This document shows positions 55,269-64,000 of a DNA stretch of 64,000 nucleotides, piece by piece; the stretch's first letter is position 1, and each line of letters starts with the position of its first letter. This DNA is from Flaccisagitta enflata. Lineage: Eukaryota; Chaetognatha; Sagittoidea; Aphragmophora. Location: assembly GCA_965153355.1 (NCBI GenBank), contig OZ231126.1, forward strand, positions 106,206,001 through 106,270,000, written 5' to 3'. A program made the translations under genes and the position numbers. Under the pieces are notes generated by a model. The model searched no databases and had not been told where the DNA came from. It worked only from the letters and a program-made list of their open reading frames with translations.

Positions 55269-55924
55269 TTAGAACATCATCATAAACATTTTTTTGAATA
55301 AAAGTAGGGTTTCTTTTGTAACAAATTGTTTTTCTCCTTTGTGTAATATTATGTACATGATTTCAGATTTAGAGGGTAAAATTTGGTTACTTCGCAACAT
55401 GTTAGATTCCCTTATTTTTATATCTAGCCCAGAAATTGTTGAAATTTCATCATCTTGTAGTATTAAATGCTTTTTTTTTTCTGCTTCTTGTATTATTCTT
55501 TCATCGACTTTGACTAGATTCCAAGCATAGAACAGTCTATGACCAGGCAGTTCTTTTAATCCGTATGATTTTGGGAATCTATCAGAATTAATATCTATTA
55601 TCTCAAAGACTTCTTTTGATACTAAAGGATTATAAAGACCACTTTCTTTTCTTATGATTTGTTTTGTAAGTTTCAAACGAACTTTATCGCCTATTTTCAA
55701 AATTTTATCATTGTCCAATCTTTCAAAGACGCTCTTAGCCTCTTCCTGGTTTTTTCTATATTTTACATGAGATAAAATTGTCAAAATGGGCACGGTTCGG
55801 TTTATAGTTATATATAGCACGGCTAGGCTTAGAATTAAGAACAACTTAACTGCAAGACTTTCTGGTATTGTAGGCTTGGGTGGCGTACCAAAATTCTTGA
55901 AAATTTTTTTGCATTTCCCGAGGT
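55269..55924 (-). pseudogene. C-terminal part of a Polinton-like integrase
   Basis: The frame reads from about 55924 (after a 25-base A run) to a stop at 55269. No ATG is evident. It contains EAKSVFERLDNDKILKIGDKVRL, then VSKEVFEIIDINSDRFPKSYGL and RLFYAWNLVKVDERI. This is the GDKVR ... eiFkI ... Y-x-L ... FYxweL pattern of the C-terminal DNA-binding region of Polinton/Maverick and related retroviral-type integrases. A hydrophobic stretch (FLILSLAVLYITI) precedes it. The zinc-binding and DDE core domains are not in the neighbouring sequence, which is low complexity, so the gene is truncated at its 5' side. Confidence 0.6.
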
Positions 55925-56165
55925 AAAAAAAAAAAAAAAAAAAAAAAAAGAGTGTTATTAATTTTTTTAATCATTAATTTTTTTTTTATTTTTTAATTTT
56001 TTTTGTTATTGTTACTGATGCTTGCCTGATATGTCTTTCGATTGGTGCCACTTTATTTATATTGGAGGTTCTTACATGGTATAAATTTGGAACACCTGCG
56101 ACCTCGGTACAATTCCCGCCTACAAATTCACTCCCTAGTGAAGGGGAGGAAGAAAAATGAGAAAG

Positions 56166-56322
56166 AACAAGGCTGGATACACGGTCAATACCAGTTGCGG
56201 ACGGGTGGGCAGGGGCCGAAATTCCAACTCGATCATCATGACGGATGGATCATCGGACCAACGGACCAGCGGATGGATGTACAAAGCCTCTTATAGAGTT
56301 GCGTGTCCGCAACTAAAAAGAT
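56166..56322 (+). repeat. Hairpin-ended short element, full copy
   Basis: GGCTGGATACACGGTC, CAGTTGCGGACGGGTGGGCAGGGGCCGAAATT, CGGACCAACGGACC, then GTACAAAGCCTCTTATAGAGTTGCGTGTCCGCAACTAAAAA. It sits just upstream of the integrase fragment. Confidence 0.8.
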
Positions 56323-56767
56323 AGAAAAGAGCAATAATGCTTGATGAAAGCGAGAAGATTGAAATACCTCGGTCTGAGAGCAGGTGAGAAAAATTTTTGG
56401 TCCTTCTTGTAACCGGTAAGAAAAAAGGAATCGCTTCACGCACCGCTCTCTGCACTGTTACGGCTCGTTGGTCTGGCAGGATTCTCAATTGGCAAAAGCG
56501 ACTGAAACAAAAAATGAAGCAAGGGGTTTCTAGTTTTCTAGTTTTCTAGTTTCTAGTTGGCCTGGATATAGCCATGAATAGCTGACCTGAATAAATCCAT
56601 GAGAACCAAGATTATAGTCGGTTTTGTTTGAGCGCAAATTGCCGTGCGTTTCTGGCGACGCATTTTGTGCACAAAACTTAAATCCATTGCAAGAATTTGA
56701 GCTTTTGTTATGATAGGGGATGAATGAAAAAAAAGTTTAAGATTTAAGACTCGAGCTTTGCGCATGC

Positions 56768-56768
<1 letters not shown>

Positions 56769-56855
<87 letters not shown>

Positions 56856-56912
56856 ACACGCACACACACACACACACGCACACGCACACGCTCACACACA
56901 CTCACACACGCT
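56769..56912. repeat. (CA)n microsatellite
   Basis: Long CA run, with CG and TC interruptions toward the right end. Overlapping His/Thr and Val/Cys ORFs are artefacts. Confidence 0.95.
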
Positions 56913-57092
56913 TACCTGGCCCAAAACTGATATATTGTCTAGTTGTATATTTGTGTCCTTTCAAAAAGTTTCTATATTCACGAGCTCTCTAAGAAAAAAA
57001 AAGAGAAGAATCAAGTGATTTGTATTTTTTTTTTTCAAAAATGGATTTTTTTTTCAAAAATGTTTTTTTTTTCTTGTTCTGTATTTTTTTTG

Positions 57093-57389
57093 TTATCTTA
57101 CCGAGATATGGTATAAGCTGTTTTTGAAGGAAATTACGTCTTCGGCAGTTAAGCCTTCAAAATTAGGGCTTGTTTTTAATTCCTTTATTATGTTCGCGGT
57201 ATTTGGGTTGAGATGTATATCATCACTTGTATGATATTTTTTTATAAGATGTTTCACAGGTTCTTTAAGCGGGTTTTTTCCTGTTTGCGTTTTTTCATCC
57301 ATGTTTCTAGTTTTAGTTTTAACCTGTTGATTTGAAAAAAGAAAAAAAGAAAGTAAGAAAGAAAGAAAAAAAAAACAGAAAAAAATCAT
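57093..57389 (-). CDS. Small ORF of the overlapping minus-strand cluster (98 aa)
   Basis: The ATG at 57389 overlaps the TGA of the preceding ORF (ATGA). The first 20 residues come from a T-rich stretch (FFLSFLLSFFLF) and could be an uncleaved signal anchor or an artefact. An internal ATG at MDEKTQTG is an alternative start. The remainder (KEPVKHLIKKYHTSDDIHLN, NIIKELKTSPNFEGLTAEDVI) looks like an ordered helical protein. No known family. Confidence 0.4.
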   Translation of the reverse strand: MIFFCFFFLSFLLSFFLFSNQQVKTKTRNMDEKTQTGKNPLKEPVKHLIKKYHTSDDIHLNPNTANIIKELKTSPNFEGLTAEDVISFKNSLYHISVR

Positions 57390-57655
57390 TTTAATCGTCT
57401 AATTGTGGCGCATGGGATAGAGTGAGACGGTAAACAGAGCTTGTGTTGAAAATCTTTTAGAAATTTTTTTTCTGATGCTGTATAAGGCTCTAAAATTGCA
57501 TCTCTGGCTTTTAAAAATTCAAATATTTTGGATCGGTTTAACGAGTAAGCAGCAATTAGTTTGTCAAGGGAAATTTTCCCTTTTGGATAAACGACTATGT
57601 TTTTTTTAAGAGATATTTGACCGTCTTGACTGGTGATTTTATTTTTATTTTTCAT
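57386..57655 (-). CDS. Small ORF of the overlapping minus-strand cluster (89 aa)
   Basis: The ATG at 57655 lies 8 bases before the stop of the upstream Gln-rich ORF, and its own TGA overlaps the next ATG. It is a basic, ordered sequence (VYPKGKISLDKLIAAYSL, RSKIFEFLKARDAIL). The stop-start overlaps on both sides are typical of compact viral or Polinton-like gene blocks. Family unknown. Confidence 0.45.
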   Translation of the reverse strand: MKNKNKITSQDGQISLKKNIVVYPKGKISLDKLIAAYSLNRSKIFEFLKARDAILEPYTASEKKFLKDFQHKLCLPSHSIPCATIRRLK

Positions 57656-57823
57656 TTTTCCTTTTTGAAAAAAACTGCAGAATTCTCCTGCCTTGAGCCT
57701 TTAGGTTTGTTGAATAAAGCTGATTTAACTTAGTAGCAGTTAAAATGTTTCTGATTGAACAGTTTATCATTTTTTTCAAAAGTGCTTTAATTTCATCGTC
57801 CTTTTTCCGTTTATTACATTGTT

Positions 57824-57915
<92 letters not shown>

Positions 57916-58223
57916 CCAGGATTTTTGCCCTTCTCTCCCTCTGTTTCGCCATCGTCACGATCCAAATTATGATTCTCTTTGCTTCCGCCCATCAAAACAT
58001 TTGGATACTTTTTTGCGTATTTCAACTCTATTTCATTTTGTTTTTTTAGGTTTATGTTTTTTAGATAACATTGAAAACAGTCATTCAAAAGTGATGATTT
58101 TGCTTCAGAATTGTAATTTGGCTCCTCTGAAATTTTGAGAATTTCCTTTTTAAGTGTCCTGTTTTCTTCTTGCTCATTCTCATTTTCCGAAGGCACCCCA
58201 CTTGCTTTCATTGTTGTTTTCAT
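57645..58223 (-). pseudogene. Charged, polyglutamine-containing ORF with one stop inside the CAA run
   Basis: From ATG 58223 (MKTTMKASG) the frame encodes ENEQEENRTLKKEILKIS, CFQCYLKNINLKKQ, a Gly/Asp/Glu patch and about 30 Gln encoded by CAA. A single TAA interrupts the run at its end. The frame then continues to CNKRKKDDEIKALLKKMINCSIRN and stops at 57645, overlapping the next ATG by 11 bases. The sequence before 58223 is Glu/Lys low complexity. CAA to TAA is a one-base change, so the stop may be recent. Confidence 0.4.
57826..57914. repeat. (GTT/CAA)n microsatellite
   Basis: About 29 uninterrupted trinucleotides, in frame with the Gln-rich ORF on the minus strand. Confidence 0.95.
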
Positions 58224-58462
58224 GTTTTCTTTTTTTTCTTCTTCCTCTTCTTCTTCTTCTTTTTCTTCTTCTCTTTCTTCTTCTTTCTCCTCTCTTTTTT
58301 CTTTTTCTTTTTCTTCTCTTTTTTCTTTTTCTCCTTTTTCTTCTTTTTCTTTGTTTTTGTCTTTTTCTATATCCTTTATGTCTTGTTCAATTACTATGTC
58401 CTGTTGCTTTTCAGATTCTTTTTCTTTATTGTAAATTGAATGCAAAGCAAGTTGGCATATTG

Positions 58463-59050
58463 CTAAAAAATATCGGGCAGATGGCTTCTCTCTTTCCCTA
58501 CAAACGCGAGTGTAGACGCCAAACCATCGAGGAATTCGAGTCCTGAATTCGCGTTGACGAGATGGAGGAAAAGCGGCACAGATGGCAAGAGCAGTCGAAA
58601 CTTCCGGTCTTTGAGGAACTCTTTGTTTTCTCGGATGGCCGCTTTTAGCGATTGAAGCTCCCTTTGGGTTTGACAAGCGCTCTTCCTACGTAAAGCTAGA
58701 GGAAGATCGTCTGTGAAATGGTTGATCACGATGTGGAATTTGGATCGAGCCAGTTCAACAAAGAGAACATTGGCCAATTTGGATTTGTTCGCATTGACGA
58801 AGAGGATCAAAGCGCGTCCTGGGCCAGATGCTAGTATATCATCGTTAGGAGGCGTTTTGGGTCCAGGGACAGGATCATCACCCCCTGAGGCAACTGCTTT
58901 GGGTTCTGTGACAGGTGAGTTATCACTGCTGTAAGGATTGTCATTCTGGATCTTGCCTGTATTTTTGTACACGTAAGATCTCATGATGCGGAGAAGAGGC
59001 GAGAAAAGATGGGCGGTCATTGCGACTGTGGAGGAAATGATACCGGCCAT
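58463..59050 (-). CDS. Uncharacterised ORF with hydrophobic N-terminus (195 aa)
   Basis: ATG at 59050, preceded by an acceptor-like TTTCTTTTAG. Residues 1-25 are moderately hydrophobic (MAGIISSTVAMTAHLFSPLLRIM). A Pro/Asp-rich linker follows, then an ordered domain (ALILFVNANKSKLANVLFVEL, HIVINHF, LPSVPLFLHLVNANSGLEFLD). Repeated phrases around VNAN suggest an internal alpha/beta duplication. It lies directly after the spliced membrane-protein gene on the same strand. I do not recognise it. Confidence 0.5.
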   Translation of the reverse strand: MAGIISSTVAMTAHLFSPLLRIMRSYVYKNTGKIQNDNPYSSDNSPVTEPKAVASGGDDPVPGPKTPPNDDILASGPGRALILFVNANKSKLANVLFVELARSKFHIVINHFTDDLPLALRRKSACQTQRELQSLKAAIRENKEFLKDRKFRLLLPSVPLFLHLVNANSGLEFLDGLASTLAFVGKERSHLPDIF

Positions 59051-60001
59051 CTAAAAGAAAAATGAAATACAGTCAGAATGTACAGTCAGAATATACAGTC
59101 AGTGCATACAGCCAGTCTAAAAAAAAGATCAAATTCAATATTCGCTAGAAACATGTTTTAGTCAAGATGAACTTTAGTGTTCTGCGATGGAGTATCTACA
59201 AGAGCAATGTGATTTTGAGGAGTGTTTTGATATGGACGGTAAACGCCAAAAGATAAAAATGACATGATGCTGCTTAGCTCTCGATTTTCATAAATGTCAT
59301 CATCTCCGAGTGTGTCATCCGGATGAATTCTATTGTCCAAATATTTTTTTCACCAGCACGGGCATGCCTTTTGCCAACCGGGCAACGATTGCAAGATTAG
59401 TAGGATGGTCACGGACAGGATTGCGCACAGGGTGAACACTCAAGCCTATTCTCGCATTTGTCAATGTTGTCGAGATGCCTTGCGTCATATACGGTCGCTC
59501 ATGAATGTATAGCGAAGATGGTTGCTGTACGGAAACGTCACGTCCAACGATGGCACAGGTCTTCCTACAAGCACATTTGACTTGTGCATGTATTGGGTTA
59601 AAGGTTGTATGGCTCGATGGATCCAGCGAGCGAGCTCGTCATCTGTCATGTCAAGAAAGAAACTTTTTCATCCATGCTCTTGTCTGTTTGCCAGTTCTTC
59701 CTTGGCAATTCGATATTGGTTACTTGATTTCCATTTCCTCATCAAGCAAAGGGTTTGATTGCTCAATTCTGGATAGTAGATCCTTTCAAGAAATTCGTTT
59801 CTTGTTTGTCCAAACAGCGATCTCCCCGCGACACTGATGATATCATTTTTCAAAGATAGGATGGTTTGAATACGAATGAGGTTTCTTAAAGAAGGGAATG
59901 AGCCTTTCTTGTGATCAATTCGTCCACCGTCTATTAATTGAACCTGTACACAAGAAAAGAGAAATGATAGAAAAAGAAAGAAAGAGCGCAAGAAGAGAGA
60001 G

Positions 60002-60121
<120 letters not shown>

Positions 60122-60743
60122 TTTCCAGGTGATTCCAGCCGGTCCTGTTAAGACCATGTACATTCGGCCGTCTTCATGAAAGGTTTTGGATAAAAACGAT
60201 TGGTCGTGATTTCGAGAGCGCGGATGTGTTATGCGATTGAAGACGGATTGATAATATTTAGATTTTTCATGTCCAAATTTAGACGCGAAAGCGACGTCAA
60301 GTTCGCCATGTAGAGGATCAAACACAATTACGGCGTCTTGGAGATAATTTAGACCACTAGAGCTACTGCTGAGGTCTCTGCAATGGAATAGAAAGCGTGT
60401 GAGTTTGTAAGAGGCGAGCAGGTGAGAGGCAAGAGGTGAGAGGTAAGAGATGATCAAGTGGTACCTGTTGTCATTTTTCACGCGCAATCCGTTTTGCGGT
60501 TTAGCACTTACCTAAGCAGATTTTGGATGTGATCATGGTTTTGAGATATGCAGCTTCGCTCCAACCATCCCTTTTTTCGAGTATTTTCTACCGTTTCACT
60601 CTGGCATTTACTGGCAAACGCCAAATGCGAATCAGCGTTGAACGGACGCGCTACTTCGCCATGTCTGAAGAAAAAGAGATGAACTGCTCGTGTGCTCTTT
60701 CTCTCTCACTCTGTGTCAGTCTTTCTGTGTGCGTGTGTCGCGC

Positions 60744-60747
<4 letters not shown>

Positions 60748-60817
<70 letters not shown>

Positions 60818-61035
60818 CTCTCACTCTCTCTCTCAGTCTCTCACTCTCTCTCTCTCAGTCTCTCACTTGCTCTCAGTCTCTCTCAGTCTCTCACTCACTC
60901 TCAGTCTCTCAGTCTCTCGGTCTCTCACTTGCTCTCAGTCTCTCAGTCTTTCTCTCAGTCTCTCAGTCTTTCTCTCAGTCTCTCAGTCTCTCTCTCTCTC
61001 TCTCTCTCAGTCTTTCTCTCAGTCTCTCTCTCTCT
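60748..61035. repeat. (TC)n with TCAG higher-order units inside an intron
   Basis: TC run with regularly spaced CTCAGTCTCTCACT units, contained in the predicted intron 61038-60665. Ser/Leu-rich ORFs are artefacts. Confidence 0.95.
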
Positions 61036-63034
61036 TACTTGGCGCAGACTGAGCAGATATCGTTCTTGTGGTTCTTTGAAGAATGACAGTTGAGTGGAAA
61101 GCGTTGAAGAGGTGTATTTTCGCAATATTCAAAACGGCTCACGAGTTGACAGCATTTTCTGGGCGTAATACAGACACCATACGAAGGTGGGTGCAAAGAC
61201 GCGCTGTACCAAGCCGGATCTGATAATTCAATGGTGTTACAAATGAAAAAAACAAATACACGCACACAAAAAGAAAAAAAAACAAAAAAAAAAAACAAAC
61301 ACAAGTCTGCAGGGTGAAAAGATTGACAGACTAATCTTCATTGTTGCGGGAGTTGCCGTCATTCCAAAATTGTCTCGACTATAATTGATAATCTTATTTA
61401 GAAAGATTGAGTAGTCCTGTGGCACGTTCGACTGACAAAGATTCATGGATACTCTGCTTTCTTCAGCACAGTTACTGTCAAACTGGGATGACCACAACAT
61501 AGGCCAAAACAATCCCCGTTCAAGCTCGCCTCTGTACGCTATGGAGCATCTATTCGCCGTTGGTTGCTTTCTGTACTCGCGCATTGTGTCGGCCGTAGGT
61601 CGTAAATCGAACTCTATTTCGGTCATACAGTTCATTTCATCGCTTGCTCGAAAATAGGCTTTGGTTGGTCTATTCATCTCCGCAAATTCTGGATTTTTAC
61701 ATTCATCTTGGAGCCGGAATTGCTCGGCTTGTTCATAATTATCAACTGGAACGTGTTGAGCGTTGTAGCATTCGTATTGACATTTAGAGCTCTCAATTAA
61801 ATGACGATTCCTATCTTTATCATTGTTTGGAGGACCGATGATGTCAAAAATAGTAAAGTTATCAGCCAGAAAGTTCGAAACCTCTTTCATTGGCGGCAAT
61901 CCGCGTTGCGAGCTGGTGGTTATATTTTGATCGCTTTTACAAACGTACCGAGCGTCGTATATTTTAAGTCGATCATGATTCTCTTTAGAAATATCAGGCC
62001 AAAACTCTCTCTTGATTTGCACATAGCAATATCGCGCTATGTTATGAAGTTGGGAAGGTGTCGGTAGGGGCGGTGATACCCTATGCTCACATTTGGCTAT
62101 TCGACTCAGCTCGTCTTGGAATGTTTTCAACTTATGCAAATATTGGTTAGTTCCTAACTGAGCGATTTTTGTTGCTCTATCTAATTCAAGCGACATCTGG
62201 TCCGAACCACGCGGGAAGAAGACCCCCATCTCTAAAGAATGCGGTCGCATCACTGACACATTTTCAACATTAACGCGGAGTGTCGATTCTTTCCTGCTGA
62301 GGTCCATCGCTGTTTTTCTGAGAACTTGGTTATCTTTGCCAGTAAAGAATGTCACAACGAATATCCATCGATGATTATAACCGCTCGAATCCTTTTTGTA
62401 AAGATTTCTTGAAGAGCTATGAATCTTATGGACATTTGCGTTTGACGGACATTGAAAGGGAAAGCCCGGCCCGGGCCTCGATCCTGAGAGGGCTGCCTGC
62501 TGTTGTCTGTGCTGGCAACAATAGTTATCATAAAGGCGTTTGGTCAGTTCTGAGCAATTAGCATTAAGCGGATAAATCGATAAAGCGCTAGCCGTGTAAT
62601 TTTTAGCTTGGTCAAACTTGTCAGATGCAAGCAAGGGATTAACTTTTTCTAGGAGAGGAGCAGCATGATTGTAATTGCCGATTCTTTTACGGATGTATCC
62701 TTGGGGTATCATTGAGACGAAATCATGGTCCAAACAAAATGATCTATTCATATCATTTGTAACTTCTCCAGTTTGATCGCTCTGGACTGTGATAATGCTG
62801 ATTCAGGCTCTCTGCGGCGCTTAAACAGTTCCCTAACACATCGCGAGGGACTGATTTTTTTTTTAATATCTCTTGAATCCCATCTGGCAAAGGATAAAGG
62901 CTTTCGTCAAAGCCATTCTCGGCAGGGCATGAGTACGGTCCATATGCCCCATGTGAAAAAGAGTCGATTGCCGCAGCTGGTGCGAGATTTGAAAAAAGAA
63001 AAAGAAATAAAAGTGGAAGATTCATGGCGTGCGG

Positions 63035-63110
63035 GCAGGAACGGTGACCGACCGACCGACCAACCGACCAACCGACATAGCGGGTTATAGTCGTGTGCGC
63101 ATGACTAGAA
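63035..63110 (+). repeat. Hairpin-ended short element, 3' fragment
   Basis: GACCGACCGACCGACCAACC tract, then CATAGCGGGTTATAGTCGTGTGCGCATGACTAGAAAAG. Stem AGTC(A)TG/CA(C)GACT with one mismatch. It lies just upstream of the signal-peptide ATG at 63025. Confidence 0.6.
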
Positions 63111-63268
63111 AAGATGCTTAACCGGAATGATGTAAAAGATATGTGTCATCGTTTAGTTTAGGCCTGCTGACCAAAACAGAAAAAAAAGATCAGACCATTT
63201 TTTTTTGTCTTATCTACATGAAACAGAACTTACCCATGATGCTATGTTTTCCTCCTTTCTTGCTTGAT

Positions 63269-63702
63269 TATGAGAAGATCCGAGATTTGAGATCTTCTTT
63301 GTCAGGTGAAGATCTTGTTGATGAATTATCAGATCTGGCAGCAACAAGAAGGTCTTGCGTCAGAAATGCTGGCGGAAGATAGAGGGATGATGATTTCATG
63401 TCGTTGTCAAGATTAAGCTCATTTATTCGAAAATTTATGCATTTATCGTTCACACAGATCTCCGGAAACGAGAAGGTAAGACAATTTCTCACAGGTTTTT
63501 CACTTTGATTATTCAATGTGTCATAATACGCGGTTTGATTAAATGCTACATTAGTTAATTCCTTAATTCCGATGAAATCTGAACCACTTGAATTACTTTG
63601 CAATATATTTCTGATTTCTCTACTATTTATAGGAAATAAGGTAAAGCTTTTAATGTTGTTTTTAATGATCCGACTGTATAAAGCTGTTTCTGCATTGTTC
63701 AT
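63269..63702 (-). CDS. Uncharacterised ORF upstream of the spliced gene (about 144 aa)
   Basis: ATG at 63702 (MNNAETALYS). Ordered, Asn/Ser-rich: NIKSFTLFPINSREIRNIL, PVRNCLTFSFPEICVNDKC, INELNLDNDMKSS. Three Cys, no signal peptide of its own. The frame is open upstream to a TAA at 63749, so it could be the last exon of a longer gene. It reads in the same direction as the block below it. Family unknown. Confidence 0.4.
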
Positions 63703-63741
63703 CGATCCCCCATTGAAATTAAACGAGTGAAAAACACACAA

Positions 63742-64000
63742 AATTTAATCTCATATGATTGCTGCTAGCACCAGCGACTTCGCTTAAATGGCGAAGAATA
63801 TTTGTTATTTCCCGCTTATGCTGGCGAGGGTCATCTTTGTGAGATGCCGAGTCCCCACTTATTATAATATCATCATATGATATAAGGCTATTATAGGGAA
63901 AGCAAAATGTAGTGTATTCTCTCTCGTTCTCGCTCGCCGTCTGTACGCGCTCTCTTGCCTTCTCGGCCAGAGTTTCTTTCTCATGGAGGGTGTCCGGCCG
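63742..64000. other. Right edge of window, nothing supported
   Basis: No ORF above background; TC/CG-rich at the end. Confidence 0.5.

Noticed and set aside
59158-59670. Selenocysteine or recoded UGA in the spliced membrane-protein gene
   Set aside because: The same gene also carries frameshifts, and no SECIS-like structure was seen; decay or assembly error is simpler.
60523-61093. Ser/Leu-rich ORFs on the + strand over the TC tract
   Set aside because: The tract is an intron of the minus-strand gene and the ORFs follow the repeat.
61237-62751. A per os infectivity factor or other named nimavirus/nudivirus envelope protein
   Set aside because: The secreted, Cys-rich character is compatible, but I could identify no diagnostic motif, so no name is given.
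63900-64000. Possible terminal repeat at the window edge matching the first 300 bases
   Set aside because: No similarity found in either orientation.

Overview
The window looks like repeat-rich invertebrate nuclear DNA, most plausibly an arthropod and perhaps a crustacean. The host guess is an inference. It rests on GT-AG introns, very dense CA/CT/CAA/CATT microsatellites, nested Ty3/gypsy retroelements, TA-flanked MITEs and an Academ-type transposon. I recognise no conserved host gene, rRNA, tRNA or CRISPR array.

Layout. About 0-18.6 kb is a very long Ty3/gypsy-like retrotransposon on the + strand (element A). A long N-terminal Gag extension (770-4503) is separated by about 6 kb of nested repeats from the Gag core, protease, reverse transcriptase/RNase H and integrase (10768-16296). 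A 3' region, a polypurine tract and a candidate 3' LTR follow (to about 18604). The 3' region holds an antisense, three-exon ORF with a signal peptide and a membrane span. About 18.6-26 kb is gene-poor: a 2.6-kb TA-flanked foldback, a 2-kb palindrome with a small acidic ORF in its loop, and several foldback elements with minisatellite cores.

About 26.5-46.2 kb is a second, divergent member of the same family (element B). Its giant Gag runs from 27899 to 42108. It is interrupted by a 5.1-kb Academ-like DNA transposon (30115-35237, carrying a decayed antisense nuclease/zinc-finger gene and a MITE) and by a 972-bp MITE (39543-40514). Pol follows, with an internal deletion, ending near 46215. A and B share three unusual traits: a CX2CX6HX5C domain in the Gag extension, a two-part Cys/His module at the Gag end, and a UGA codon between Gag and protease with the frame continuing beyond it.

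About 46-49 kb is repeats. About 49-63.8 kb holds minus-strand ORFs with a virus-like or Polinton-like flavour: an adenain-type cysteine protease with correctly spaced catalytic residues, the C-terminal part of a Polinton-like integrase, a basic core-like protein, tightly overlapping small ORFs, and a long, broken, spliced secreted/membrane protein gene. PolB, packaging ATPase and a recognisable major capsid protein were not seen, so this is at best a decayed or partial element.

Three dispersed repeat families tie the window together: a short element ending in a hairpin whose stem covaries between copies, a foldback element with nested inverted ends and a 20-21-bp minisatellite core, and TA-flanked MITEs. 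Almost all coding regions carry stops or frameshifts. Some frameshifts fall in homopolymers and could be assembly errors.
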